Assembly (NCBI GenBank): GCA_963573305.1 | Contig: OY754327.1 | Location: 187,124,386 to 187,188,385 of the forward strand | DNA: 64,000 nt | Direction of reading: 5' to 3' | Origin: Pyrrhosoma nymphula | Lineage: Eukaryota > Arthropoda > Insecta > Odonata > Coenagrionidae | Shown: positions 57,901 to 58,634 of the stretch, in pieces | Layout: each line of letters starts with the position of its first letter | Position numbering within the stretch: position 1 is the first letter of the stretch | Position numbers and translations under genes: made by a program | Notes under the pieces: generated by a model | What the model saw: the letters and a program-made list of their open reading frames with translations, nothing else | The model's database searches: none | What the model was told of the DNA's origin: nothing

Positions 57901-57906
57901 AATTCC
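3764..57906 (-). CDS. Nrx-IV: Neurexin-IV / CASPR-like cell-adhesion gene, 15 internal exons (join, both ends missing)
   Basis: Known role of the family: Neurexin-IV is a single-pass membrane adhesion protein of insect septate junctions (with Contactin and Neuroglian) and of neuron-glia contacts. Seen here: 15 minus-strand segments with AG acceptors and GT donors. Their phases chain without a break (2,319 bp, about 772 complete codons) and no stop interrupts them. Domains in order: F5/8C (residues 1-112 of the visible part), LamG1 (about 113-294), LamG2 (295-451), EGF1 (452-504), fibrinogen-C-like (505-716), LamG3 start (717-772). Drosophila Nrx-IV is about 1,280 residues, so roughly 60% is visible. 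Missing: signal peptide and N-terminal discoidin part (above 57906); rest of LamG3, EGF2, LamG4, membrane helix and tail (below 3764). No promoter or polyA site can lie within this span. The symbol rests on domain order and recognisable family motifs; CASPR-family paralogues are the alternative. Confidence 0.93.
3935..5266. other. Intronic AT-rich sequence, no gene
   Basis: Part of the 6.4-kb intron between the 10289-10435 and 3764-3934 exons. I see no coding similarity, no inverted termini and no tandem repeats of note before the Tigger element. Confidence 0.5.
5267..7906 (-). mobile_element. Tigger/pogo-family DNA transposon, complete ends, dead transposase
   Basis: The 2,640-bp element is bounded by TA on both sides (5265-5266, 7907-7908). 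Terminal inverted repeats begin CAGTAGATTCCGGTTAAT and match over about 25 bases with one mismatch. Minus-strand fragments give a decayed transposase: HTH ('LRCLAEITRVPKSTIARLIQ', about 7200-7270), first catalytic region 'VYNADETGLYY' (about 6790), 'AMERITVWCCSNMSGSDKRK' (about 6610), 'ILDNCTAHP' (about 6400) and an NTTSLIQPIDMGIIK-type motif (about 6290-6330). Frames shift and stops occur throughout. Subterminal copies of TGTCCCAATTAAGCGGC-like sequence recur near both ends. Confidence 0.9.
7907..8732. other. Intronic AT-rich sequence, no gene
   Basis: No coding similarity or repeat boundary was recognised between the Tigger end and the next element. Short open frames here (such as 8245-8445) show no family resemblance. 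Confidence 0.45.
9068..9215. repeat. 30-bp GC-rich minisatellite (about 4-5 copies)
   Basis: The unit CGGCGGTGGTGCTGGCGGGG followed by GCGGCTCTTC (30 bases) repeats in tandem. The first three copies are nearly identical; the last two diverge (GGCGCTTGCG, GGCGGCGTGC). Since 30 is divisible by three, every frame stays open and translates to 10-residue repeats (Pro/Ala/Glu-rich on minus, Gly/Ala-rich on plus). I do not consider the resulting 253- and 159-codon frames real genes. Confidence 0.9.
9216..9720. other. GC-rich island inside the Tigger-like element
   Basis: Base composition differs sharply from the surrounding AT-rich intron, and CpG is frequent. It has few stop codons in most frames, which explains the long overlapping open frames on both strands. 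No protein family, tRNA-like box or terminal repeat was recognised, so the origin is unknown. Confidence 0.5.
10289..10435 (-). CDS. Nrx-IV: Nrx-IV exon: end of fibrinogen-C-like region
   Basis: Phase 2 start (completing a glycine codon), phase 1 end, 48 full codons. Acceptor CACTCAG, donor GTGAGT. Motifs: 'LDSWVTDGGDIT', 'FLPVRQLRFGDTG' and 'EGKYTLGPLICEGD'. W-x-x-D-x-G-x-L/I-T and L-P-V-x-x-L-x-F-G-D-T are the fibrinogen-module terminus that leads into LamG3 in the family. Confidence 0.93.
10436..11183. other. Intronic sequence, no gene
   Basis: Upstream part of the intron between the 14623-14778 and 10289-10435 exons. No repeat boundary or coding similarity was seen. Confidence 0.45.
11192..14125 (+). 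mobile_element. hAT DNA transposon (ZBED type) with exact ends and 8-bp target duplication
   Basis: The element is 2,934 bp. Terminal inverted repeats TAAGGATGGGTCGATTC match perfectly over 17 bases. It is flanked on both sides by the identical 8-base duplication GTAATAAC (11184-11191 and 14126-14133). The transposase is on the plus strand and is broken. Placement in the intron between the 14623-14778 and 10289-10435 exons, with an intact duplication, suggests one of the younger insertions here. Confidence 0.93.
11434..13541 (+). pseudogene. Broken hAT transposase with N-terminal BED zinc finger
   Basis: ATG at 11434 opens a BED finger: 'CNIC' about 25 residues in, then, after an in-frame TAA at 11539, 'HISAQH' completes the C2H2 set. 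The frame runs to 12069 and shifts near 12040. The middle segment (12060-12607) has 'VVRDGGTDIKAAL', 'CTAHLLQNVVKDAF' and 'DESTRWNSTLHMLRRL', where canonical hAT proteins have catalytic D and the C-x-x-H motif; the region normally holding the first catalytic D seems deleted. The 13113-13541 frame holds the dimerisation domain ('CIPPATVFSERLFSTAGNIV', then 'RNRLDPERVK'). A GTAAGC at 12608 and TTTCTACAG ending at 12916 could delimit an intron, but the phases no longer agree. Confidence 0.88.
14134..14622. other. Intronic sequence, no gene
   Basis: Short segment between the hAT element and the 14623-14778 exon donor. A polypyrimidine-poor stretch with no recognised feature. Confidence 0.45.
14623..14778 (-). 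CDS. Nrx-IV: Nrx-IV exon: fibrinogen-C-like region, cysteine-rich core
   Basis: Phase 2 start, phase 1 end, 51 full codons. Acceptor TTTTCAG, donor GTGATA. Motifs: 'FQPFSWWVSRYNQKMDYWGG' then 'HKCECGIIGGCIDPTKWCNC'. The tryptophan pair, M-D-Y-W-G and the C-x-C-G...C...W-C-N-C cluster are unmistakable for this module. The donor GTGATA is weaker than its neighbours, but phase and continuity support it. Confidence 0.94.
14779..15730. other. Intronic sequence, no gene
   Basis: The 952-bp intron between the 15731-15845 and 14623-14778 exons. No mobile-element boundary was recognised; it is the only mid-sized intron here that looks free of transposons. Confidence 0.45.
15731..15845 (-). CDS. Nrx-IV: Nrx-IV exon: fibrinogen-C-like region, third part
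   Basis: Phase 0 start, phase 1 end, 38 codons. Acceptor AATACAG, donor GTATGA. Motifs: 'MYDADMDQIEALINRS' and 'CKQMLQYSCKNARLLNSP'. The Y-D-A-x-x-x-Q-I-x-A-L-x-x-x-S...C segment matches the insect family. Two cysteines that normally pair within this module are present. Confidence 0.93.
15846..16177. other. Intronic sequence before Penelope-like element
   Basis: A plus-strand open frame (15919-16272) encodes 'LPPSYISHTTDLYRRKF'. The composition suggests a possible transposon remnant, but no family could be assigned. Confidence 0.35.
16493..16879 (-). pseudogene. Penelope GIY-YIG endonuclease domain
   Basis: The domain reads 'SGVYKLKCDDCDICYIGQTG', then 'FKDRVKEHRN' and 'SYFAEHLCLNNH'. G-V-Y and Y-I-G are the namesake motifs, R in K-D-R is the catalytic arginine position, and the C-x-x-C pair before Y-I-G is typical of Penelope. 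The frame is open but out of register with the reverse transcriptase upstream. Confidence 0.87.
16936..17526 (-). pseudogene. Penelope reverse transcriptase, C-terminal part
   Basis: Motifs: 'SPILAEIFMNYLE' at the start, the catalytic core 'WFRCVDDIICMWMGT' (family usually Y-V-D-D; here C-V-D-D), 'INFTMEFGGSEINFLDLAIN', and a thumb region with 'YNKERSIINMIATRNGYTQ'. The N-terminal fingers and the first catalytic aspartate are absent, so it is a 5'-truncated copy. The frame is open to 16936, then shifts before the endonuclease. Confidence 0.87.
17440..17618. repeat. Imperfect tandem duplication of about 88 bp in the Penelope element
   Basis: Two consecutive copies contain TTTTTAGTCAGAGGATGTGA near the start and TTTCAGCCAGGATTGGCGA at the end (about 17438-17522 and 17526-17610). 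The second copy adjoins the inverted terminal segment, which suggests a rearranged or partly tandem 5' end, as is common for PLE insertions. Confidence 0.8.
17707..18563. other. Intronic AT-rich sequence, no gene
   Basis: Between the Penelope-like element and the terminus-like hairpin at 18564. The open frame at 17761-17985 is Lys/Arg-rich with two Cys pairs but matches nothing I recognise. Confidence 0.4.
18564..18626. repeat. Hairpin and lone Tigger-like terminus
   Basis: TTGATTTTACATAACAC (18564-18580) pairs with GTGTTACATAAAATCAA (18600-18616). Immediately after comes GACTCTACTG followed by TA, which reads CAGTAGAGTC on the other strand, a Tigger/pogo-type end. An extra copy of the arm motif lies at 18549-18563. 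No matching left end was found, so this may be a truncated MITE. Confidence 0.55.
18951..19039 (-). CDS. Nrx-IV: Nrx-IV exon: fibrinogen-C-like region, second part
   Basis: A short exon, phase 2 to phase 0, with 29 full codons. Acceptor TTTTCAG, donor GTTTGT. It encodes 'DGRILTHLSHRNEET' and 'MVDGFQEPGSFIQ'. V-D-G-F-Q-E-P-G-S-F is a strongly conserved family motif. Flanking introns are 6.6 kb and 3.1 kb and hold hAT, Harbinger-like and Penelope elements. Confidence 0.93.
19106..21076. mobile_element. PIF/Harbinger-like non-autonomous element with TAA target duplication
   Basis: The left end AGCCCGTTTGACAC (19106) and right end GTGACAAACGGGCT (21076) are inverted repeats with one mismatch in 14. 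Each is flanked by TAA (19103-19105, 21077-21079), a TWA target site as used by Harbinger elements. CCAATATTGG-type motifs repeat near both ends. No Harbinger transposase was recognised; much of the interior is a LINE fragment (19259-19855). Confidence 0.7.
19259..19855 (+). pseudogene. Jockey/CR1-type LINE, 3' fragment
   Basis: The 19275-19574 frame encodes 'HAHLTYGVALWGNSS', 'FSIQKRSIKAM' and 'RPLFRQLNIMTLPSIYIF', the region after the reverse transcriptase core in jockey-group LINEs (Y-G-V/I-x-L-W-G, I-Q-K-R, L-x-I-L-T-L-P-S-L-Y-I). A likely 3' tail with AATAAAGC and a short ATT run ends at about 19855. It is heavily 5' truncated and lies inside the Harbinger-like element. Confidence 0.75.
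21080..21655. other. Intronic sequence, no gene
   Basis: Between the Harbinger-like element and the outer hAT-like element. Nothing recognised. Confidence 0.4.
22149..24836 (-). mobile_element. Nested hAT DNA transposon with degenerate transposase
   Basis: Both ends begin CAGGGCTTCCACT in inverted orientation. Flanking 8-mers are GGACAGAC (22141-22148) and GGACAAAC (24837-24844), matching at 7 of 8 positions. Subterminal GTGAGAAAAGTGAG-like motifs repeat many times at both ends. Minus-strand transposase pieces: 'MVSCDGPNVNK' (about 24265, catalytic D region) and the dimerisation region 'KVVKAALCLAHGISDVERGF' (about 23175). Stops and shifts break the frame. A run of about 18 C lies at 22708-22725. 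Confidence 0.82.
22960..23451 (-). pseudogene. hAT transposase C-terminal region
   Basis: A 163-codon open stretch encodes 'DDYWTQIFTKTD', 'YPLVSKVVKAALCLAHGISD' and 'ERGFSRSKNQL', the hAT dimerisation domain, followed by 'LNARLNIRDGL'. It is out of frame with preceding pieces (23376-23654), which encode 'LEMSKIDIGKDADRLL'. Same broad family as the remnant at 1100-2399, which has the equivalent S-H-G-N-A...E-A-G-F-S motif. Confidence 0.8.
25085..25656. other. Intronic sequence, no gene
   Basis: Between the outer hAT-like element and the donor of the 25657-25782 exon. Nothing recognised. Confidence 0.4.
25657..25782 (-). CDS. Nrx-IV: Nrx-IV exon: fibrinogen-C-like region, start
   Basis: Starts in phase 2 (completing a serine codon) and ends in phase 1; 41 full codons. 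Acceptor CATACAG, donor GTAAGT. Motifs: 'LNPLSCEAYKN' and 'IDVDGSGPLKPFPVTCEF'. D-V-D-G-S-G-P-L-x-P-F-x-V-T-C-E-F is the opening of the fibrinogen-like module peculiar to the Nrx-IV/CASPR family, so this exon is diagnostic against classical neurexins. Confidence 0.94.
25963..28125 (+). mobile_element. Helitron-like element with two 5' heads
   Basis: The left end starts TCTTTATATATATAAAAG after an A. The 3' end has the stem CCCGTTGAATTTCAACGGG (28094-28112), then nine bases, then CTCG followed by T (28125). A-to-T insertion, a 5' TC and a 3' hairpin shortly before CTRR are Helitron hallmarks; here CTRR is one base off. After the head comes a TATG microsatellite and 'AAACTACAGGACCGATTTTG', sequence typical of insect Helitron heads. 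A second head starts at 26153 (TCCTTACTAATATG, then AAAACTACTGGACCGATT). No Rep/helicase coding was seen, so it is non-autonomous. Confidence 0.65.
25984..26022 (+). repeat. Tetranucleotide microsatellite (TATG)n
   Basis: About nine perfect TATG units directly after the first Helitron-like head. In some frames the array translates to Tyr/Met/Cys/Val repeats, producing spurious open frames on both strands. Confidence 0.97.
28137..28227. repeat. Near-perfect hairpin, 34-bp arms
   Basis: AAATGTTTCACAGGTATTCC... (28137-28171) pairs with ...GGAATACCTGTGAAACATTT (28194-28227), with an unpaired loop of about 22 bases. One or two mismatches lie near the loop. It sits 12 bases past the Helitron-like 3' end. 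Confidence 0.9.
28228..28435. other. Short unassigned intronic segment
   Basis: AT-rich spacer between the hairpin and the hAT terminus. No feature recognised. Confidence 0.4.
28811..29190 (-). pseudogene. hAT transposase middle part (downstream of LINE insertion)
   Basis: Minus-strand coding resumes with 'TLASRCLG' (about 29187) and then 'CWHDNAANMRSAL' (second catalytic D region) and 'QLFCFTHTLNLTIKD' (the C-x-x-H-x-L-N-L motif). It is broken by a stop between them, and ends at 28811 without the dimerisation domain. Confidence 0.8.
29195..30068 (-). mobile_element. 5'-truncated LINE (CR1/L2/jockey group) inside the hAT
   Basis: A 214-codon open frame (30072-29428) encodes the post-catalytic part of a LINE reverse transcriptase: 'VSSMKDLGIIVDHKLLFSEH', 'SIFLPVITYCSPIW', 'NRVTTFFAKIVKYRNPNL' and 'HTRSTSLLHMP'. 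The 3' end carries an A/T microsatellite tail (AAATAAAATAAATA on the minus strand near 29200). The catalytic F-A-D-D motif is not included. Few mutations are visible, so the insertion may be fairly recent. Confidence 0.83.
30070..30770 (-). pseudogene. hAT transposase N-terminal part with BED zinc finger
   Basis: Reading down from about 30735: M-I-N-F-K-K..., one in-frame stop, then 'CKCNLCFNTIKAG', then 'LRCHLERKH' (C2H2 BED finger). Next come 'SIKNAIAKWMVESLHPFSLV', 'LPSAKTFSRT' and 'SITTDMWTSINTTSYLAVTA', where D in T-T-D-M-W-T-S is the first catalytic aspartate of hAT transposases. Coding continues to about 30070, where the LINE interrupts it. Confidence 0.85.
30781..31003. repeat. Imperfect direct repeat, two copies of about 52 bp
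   Basis: CACTGTCACTTTTTATTCAA (from about 30786) and CATTGTCACTTTTTATTTAA (from about 30953) begin two related segments, each followed by GATCA.C.CA.AAATAAT. The copies are about 167 bases apart. Confidence 0.6.
31009..31158. repeat. 150-bp inverted-repeat element (MITE-like)
   Basis: TGTAGGATGATGCTTT (31009) is mirrored by AAAGCATCATCCTACA ending at 31158. Arms extend about 32 bases with a few mismatches (GGCAATGCTGCGTT / AACGCAGCATTGC). The second arm abuts the A/T tail of the LINE that ends at about 31159. Confidence 0.75.
31282..31672 (-). CDS. LINE ORF2, C-terminal part (beyond Tigger insertion)
   Basis: Begins at the Tigger boundary with 'IYKLEKVQRKAARYVLG' and continues 'LGYLGWKPLELRRKINRL', 'RNDHRYKIKFRKQKTDTL', 'NRGIKEWNELPEEI', ending 'IFRNKCSSIL' and a stop at 31282. 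These are standard C-terminal motifs of CR1/jockey-like proteins (V-Q-R-K-A-A-R, W-N-x-L-P). The reading above 31672 is Tigger-derived. No stop interrupts the true part. Confidence 0.9.
33150..33340 (-). pseudogene. Pogo/Tigger transposase N-terminal HTH remnant
   Basis: From an ATG at about 33333: 'MNKGKKLWSFTVVEKIKAL', a stop, 'VTKDAEDVGNRAAGLRHD' and 'VPESCIRRWRKDK'. The S/E-x-C-I/V-R-R-W-R-K helix is typical of the N-terminal DNA-binding domain of pogo-like transposases. One in-frame stop is seen; the catalytic domain could not be identified downstream. Confidence 0.65.
34471..35274. mobile_element. Foldback element with tRNA-like module at one end
   Basis: Two arms of about 247 bp (34531-34777 and 35026-35274) are inverted copies, roughly 85-90% alike by eye, separated by about 245 bp. 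They share, for example, CAAACTTGATTTGTTCCTTC and its complement, and GACCTCCTGTTGATAT. Just outside the left arm, 34471-34540 looks tRNA-derived, with a B-box-like TGTTCGATTCC at 34519-34529. The arms can form a very long hairpin. Confidence 0.75.
36092..38417 (-). CDS. LINE ORF2: AP endonuclease plus reverse transcriptase (5' part)
   Basis: About 775 codons are open. Endonuclease motifs: 'CVVGTESWL', 'RGGGVFICVK', 'RTLIAGDLNLPGAQWNG' and 'LSDHSAVSIELEW' (catalytic E, D/N and H positions visible). Reverse transcriptase motifs in order: 'YRPVSLTSVVCKLIEKII', 'QHGFRKGFSCETQLL', 'AVIIDFKKAFDTVPH', 'SGVPQGSVLGPLLFLIYIND', 'HLFADDCIIY' (catalytic D-D), then 'CKYLGVNFTSKLDW' and 'RPVLEYATVVWDP'. 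The longer apparent frame to 35967 runs into Tigger sequence and its last about 42 residues are not LINE protein. Confidence 0.92.
38426..40208. other. Intronic sequence, no gene
   Basis: Between the LINE 5' end and the EGF exon donor. A G-run (about 15 bases) lies near 40108-40122. Open frames here are short and match no family. Confidence 0.45.
40209..40368 (-). CDS. Nrx-IV: Nrx-IV exon: first EGF-like domain
   Basis: Phase 0 start, phase 1 end, 53 codons. Acceptor TGTACAG, donor GTAAGT. The segment contains 'CHMIDRCNPNPCKHEGICRQ' followed by 'FFCDCSDTGYSGAVCH'. The cysteine spacing (C-x6-C-x4-C-x5-C then C-x-C-x8-C) is that of an EGF module, preceded by the linker 'EYCCEN'. It is separated from the next exon by the largest intron (14.4 kb). 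Confidence 0.95.
40486..40577 (-). CDS. Nrx-IV: Nrx-IV exon: LamG2, C-terminal end
   Basis: Starts in phase 2 and ends in phase 0 with 30 full codons. Acceptor TTTGCAG, donor GTCAGT. It reads 'GGVYGNKGFVGCMGQITI' then 'DGNYKLPTDW'. G-F-x-G-C-M-x-x-I-x-x-D-G is the conserved LamG terminus, and the Y-K-L-P-x-D-W tail is distinctive of the Nrx-IV/CASPR LamG2-EGF1 linker. Confidence 0.93.
40578..41049. other. Intronic AT-rich sequence, no gene
   Basis: Upstream side of the 40486-40577 exon acceptor. Nothing recognised. Confidence 0.45.
41050..42185 (+). mobile_element. LINE of RTE/BovB-like type, 5'-truncated, antisense to the gene
   Basis: Plus-strand reverse transcriptase pieces: 'VDFKKAYDRGDWMKLMGAL' (41078), a one-base shift, 'VIRNLYMNQTAKVRV', 'RGVRQRCPLSPLLFNV', 'VRYADDQALV' (catalytic D-D). 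Then come the C-terminal 'LYGSETWSLQREDVCRLEAL', 'MWVWRRMERVSWMVRKTNE' and 'GKRGRGRKRIGILDEI'. This tail is characteristic of the RTE/BovB group (inference). Stops near 41536, 41680 and 41850 and one shift make it inactive. It ends about 45 bases from the donor of the 42231-42447 exon. Confidence 0.82.
42231..42447 (-). CDS. Nrx-IV: Nrx-IV exon: LamG2, middle
   Basis: Phase 0 start, phase 1 end, 72 codons. The acceptor is ATTAG and the donor GTGAGT. Motifs: 'IFLEEGKVKVEIT', 'LFNDGMWHHVILSVQ', 'LILNIDGRPMM' and 'TGSLYLIG'. D-G-x-W-H-x-V and N-I-D-G are standard LamG strands. An RTE-like LINE on the opposite strand ends about 45 bp beyond the donor. Confidence 0.93.
42448..43079. other. Intronic sequence, no gene
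   Basis: Upstream of the LamG2 exon acceptor. No repeat boundary or coding similarity seen. Confidence 0.45.
43080..43640 (-). pseudogene. Endonuclease/exonuclease/phosphatase-like remnant
   Basis: Minus-strand fragments: 'DVAFITHWHLATEYFDTGHF' (from about 43497), then 'LDCLQDVHVVKGIPVEVQ' with 'MPNQFTFVLV' (about 43375-43300), then 'PLLLSGDFNIDASNDRLKCL' (about 43170-43115). G-D-F-N-I-D is the catalytic strand motif of EEP endonucleases in LINEs and in Helitron-2 (Helentron) proteins; the spacing fits that domain. Frames are broken. Which of the two element types it came from cannot be told. Confidence 0.5.
43641..44358. other. Intronic sequence, no gene
   Basis: Between the endonuclease-like remnant and the 44359-44520 exon donor. 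Nothing recognised. Confidence 0.4.
44359..44520 (-). CDS. Nrx-IV: Nrx-IV exon: LamG2, N-terminal part
   Basis: A phase 0-0 exon of 54 codons. Acceptor TTCTAG, donor GTAAGT. Motifs: 'DLPIIPVTFLTEKSHARL', then 'LNVSFNFRTYETDGLLVFH', the F-x-F-R-T-x-x-x-D-G-L-L strand pair that opens LamG domains. Only 82 bp of intron separate it from the LamG1 end exon. The 3' side is a 1.9-kb intron. Confidence 0.93.
44603..44776 (-). CDS. Nrx-IV: Nrx-IV exon: LamG1, C-terminal end
   Basis: A phase 0-0 exon of 58 codons. Acceptor CTCCAG, donor GTAAGA. It begins 'FYIGGVPNKQ', continues 'NFTGCMENLYLNATNFI' and ends 'FHHCP'. The Y-I-G-G-V-P and F-x-G-C-M-x-N-L-Y motifs close a LamG domain, with the two conserved cysteines visible. 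N-F-T and N-A-T are possible N-glycosylation sites. Confidence 0.94.
44875..45041 (-). CDS. Nrx-IV: Nrx-IV exon: LamG1, middle
   Basis: Acceptor CATCAG, donor GTGAGT. It starts in phase 2, completing a glycine codon with the previous exon, and ends in phase 0 after 55 codons. Motifs: 'SLLDDNVWHDVVISRN' (the W-H-x-V strand found in all LamG domains) and 'FSVDRVMIQG..KGEFARLNLN'. It strongly resembles the corresponding insect Nrx-IV segment. A 4.0-kb intron holding a Tigger element separates it from the previous exon; the next intron is only 98 bp. Confidence 0.94.
45042..46778. other. Intronic sequence, no gene
   Basis: AT-rich. A purine-rich patch at about 46110-46220 (GGAGGCAAAGGAGGAGGGAG) breaks the composition and could be old transposon sequence, but no family was recognised. 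Confidence 0.4.
46779..48922 (+). mobile_element. Tigger (jerky-like) transposon with intact ends
   Basis: The 2,144-bp element is flanked by TA on both sides (46777-46778, 48923-48924). Termini CAGTGTGTCCTCC and CAGTGTGTCCCCG are inverted. The motif TTTAATGTTGTTTCGC occurs in direct orientation near both ends (about 46793 and 48856). It holds a nearly full-length but broken transposase on the plus strand and occupies the intron between the LamG1 exons. Confidence 0.92.
47018..48664 (+). pseudogene. Tigger transposase pseudogene (CENP-B-like HTH plus DDE)
   Basis: Starts 'MENGYIEQKLDMIKRSEEGA'. HTH and CENP-B-like regions follow, with stops at about 47095 and 47296, then 'EPFTASRGWFDRYKKRANL'. 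A stop at 47524 precedes 'IFNVDKIGLFWKRMPTRTYI', where the usual D-E-T-G is D-K-I-G: the first catalytic D remains but the next Glu is lost. A frameshift near 47750 leads to 'ILLLLDNCPRHP' and 'TPNTTSLLQPMDQAVIRTFK' (second catalytic D and its conserved neighbour). The C-terminal part (48170-48664) has more stops. Length is close to normal for the family (about 530-550 codons). Confidence 0.92.
49082..49285 (-). CDS. Nrx-IV: Nrx-IV exon: LamG1, N-terminal half
   Basis: Acceptor TTTTCAG, donor GTGAGG. Phase is 2 at the start (completing a valine codon) and 1 at the end. The 67 full codons include 'NLYFNGSSLVRWDL', 'IRFRFRTNSADGVVMYSRG' and 'GDYVALQLKDNRMLLNIDL'. This is the canonical laminin-G opening (F-x-G-x-S followed by the F-R-T..DG-V-M-Y strands). 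The longer open frame reaching 49325 runs through the acceptor and is intronic there. Confidence 0.94.
49396..49537 (-). CDS. Nrx-IV: Nrx-IV exon: C-terminal F5/8 type C domain
   Basis: The exon starts in phase 0 after acceptor TTTCCAG and has 47 codons plus one base before donor GTCAGT. Residues include 'MFKGNHNGD', 'IIAQWIRINPTRW' and 'MRVELYGCDY'. The arginine-rich strand followed by R-E/V-L-Y-G-C is the hallmark end of a discoidin domain, its cysteine pairing with the N-terminal one. It joins the 57710-57906 exon in phase across an 8.2-kb repeat-filled intron, and the next exon across only 110 bp. Confidence 0.94.
49538..50765. other. Intronic sequence, no gene
   Basis: 3' part of the 8.2-kb intron between the two discoidin exons. 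No repeat boundary or coding similarity seen. A short alternating purine-pyrimidine stretch (GTGCGCGCACGCACAC) lies at about 50403. Confidence 0.4.
50766..50804. repeat. Short hairpin
   Basis: GCTTGTTAGCTTAAGCT pairs with AGCTTAAACTAACAAGC around a two-base loop, with one offset base. Confidence 0.85.
51442..51951. repeat. Inverted repeat with 148-bp arms, flanked by 14-bp direct repeats
   Basis: The arms are 51483-51630 and 51790-51937, inverted and roughly 85% alike by eye (shared TTCATGTTGACTTTTGGAC and GTCGAAGTGCCTGGAC). The outside edges carry the identical direct repeat ACTTACCACATACT (51442-51455 and 51938-51951). No coding is recognised; paired open frames on opposite strands are just the two arms read in mirror. 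Confidence 0.8.
51952..53049. other. Intronic AT-rich sequence, no gene
   Basis: Nothing recognised, except a short GCAT repeat (TGTATGCATGCATGCATGCA) near 52190. Confidence 0.4.
53050..53400. mobile_element. Tigger/pogo-like left terminus (fragment)
   Basis: TA (53048-53049) is followed by CAGTAGGCTCTCAATTAACC, which resembles Tigger/pogo ends and the 5267-7906 element's style. The matching right end was not found, so the boundary at 53400 is arbitrary. Confidence 0.45.
53774..53938 (+). pseudogene. Penelope GIY-YIG endonuclease fragment
   Basis: Reads 'CSTPKCTSQYIGQSGRAINI' then 'HVLEHKKCWLKEDITSGFAK' and 'HFMEHDHF', ending at a stop. Q-Y-I-G-Q-S-G-R, the downstream E-H, and A-K-H-F-M-E-H match the second half of a Penelope endonuclease. 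The G-I-Y half is not readable. It is on the opposite strand to, and diverged from, the copy at 16493-16879. Confidence 0.65.
53939..54680. other. Intronic sequence, no gene
   Basis: Possibly more Penelope 3' sequence just after 53938. Otherwise nothing recognised. Confidence 0.35.
54681..55124. mobile_element. Foldback/MITE with tRNA-like core
   Basis: Two long inverted arms of about 145-155 bp (54681 to about 54830 and about 54985 to 55124) begin with GAGACAT and contain ATCCAAATGA.GCAA and AAAAGTGTCAC. Between them sits a tRNA-like segment. By eye the arms are about 85% alike. No transposase, no clear target duplication. Named foldback on structure only. Confidence 0.75.
54865..54956 (-). 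ncRNA. tRNA-like segment with A and B boxes (SINE-like or tRNA pseudogene)
   Basis: On the minus strand, TGGCTGAGCGG (54939-54929) fits the pol III A box and GGTTCGAGTCC (54888-54878) fits the B box exactly. They are spaced as in a tRNA. CTGGG...CCCAG around the B box can form a T-arm. The acceptor-stem ends do not pair and no clear anticodon arm is visible, so it is not a functional tRNA. It resembles leucine/serine-type sequences (inference). Confidence 0.6.
55125..55709. other. Intronic sequence, no gene
   Basis: Nothing recognised. Confidence 0.4.
55710..55750. repeat. Perfect 17-bp hairpin
   Basis: ATCCGCGTCTCGACTGC (55710-55726) is followed by a seven-base loop TTCGAGA and the exact complement GCAGTCGAGACGCGGAT (55734-55750). 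It is GC-rich in an AT-rich intron. Confidence 0.95.
56015..56076 (+). repeat. 31-bp tandem duplication
   Basis: Two consecutive units of CTCCG.GGTGGTAAGTTTTT plus ATGAACAGG differ at two or three positions. Confidence 0.85.
56077..57709. other. Intronic sequence, no gene
   Basis: No gene. A Tigger-like terminus (CAGTAGAAACTCC read on the minus strand, followed by TA) ends at about 57519; its partner was not found. Confidence 0.4.
57710..57906 (-). CDS. Nrx-IV: Nrx-IV exon: central F5/8 type C (discoidin) domain
   Basis: This is the most 5' exon visible. Acceptor TTACAG precedes it and donor GTATCT follows. It begins in phase 2 (two bases complete a codon from an unseen exon), gives 65 codons and ends in phase 0. 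The product opens NSAWTP and includes the discoidin-core motifs ATV-less 'AIVTQGR' and 'YIVQYSDDG.NW', the typical beta-strand pair of F5/8C domains. The upstream exon with the signal peptide and first cysteine was not found between 57907 and 64000 and is probably outside the window. Confidence 0.93.
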
Positions 57907-58362
57907 CTGTAATTCACCACAGGGATAGAGAGAGAAAAGGGAGAGAAAAAAGATTAGTTGGATTAGTAGTGTGATTAGGAGTGACATGCAAAACAACATG
58001 GTGCAATGAGAAACCACAGGCACCCCTTTTGTAGTTTCATTATTTATTTCACCCTGGTTTCCACTAACTTACACACATTCAAGTTTAGTAGATGAAATTG
58101 TGAAAGAAAAAATTAACCAAAAGTTCAGAGGATGGTTTTTCCAAAATGCAAAGCAACTAAGATCCCACAGATTATAAAAGCAGATAAACACCTGAGAAGA
58201 GGAATAGATTAATTGCAGTGCACATCTTTCTGCATTTTGCAGAGTATGCACTTATTGTTAGATGCACCGCAGTGCACTTTAGTACCTCGTACCAAGGCCA
58301 TAGCCGATACCAAGAGTCATCCTAATGAGTTGAGGAATCTAAAAAAGACTTTCCGTCCAAAT
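57907..58362. other. Intronic sequence upstream of the first visible exon
   Basis: Contains the pyrimidine-rich acceptor region. No upstream exon recognised. Confidence 0.45.
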
Positions 58363-58626
58363 TAGAGTTGCCAACCCTCCCGTATTTCCTGTGAGCTCCC
58401 GTTATTGGCCCTGTCAGTATTAGGGAGTATCAGTAACATAAGCACATTTCATGCTATCAATTTAAACTTTGGTAAGGCATGTGCTTTGTATGTCTTTACT
58501 GAGTGTATGCAGAATGATTTACGCCACAACTTCAACTTCGTTCACAACTCAAAAAGTAGTGTTTTCTAGTGAAATCTTGTCGAGTTCCTAATCTCCCGTA
58601 TTTTTTCAAAAAAGTTGGCAACCCTA
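58363..58626. mobile_element. hAT MITE with perfect 8-bp target duplication
   Basis: The 264-bp element starts TAGAGTTGCCAACCC and ends GTTGGCAACCCTA (inverted with one mismatch). Both sides carry the identical GTCCAAAT (58355-58362 and 58627-58634). CTCCCGTATTT-type motifs recur near both ends. No coding. Confidence 0.9.
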
Positions 58627-58634
58627 GTCCAAAT

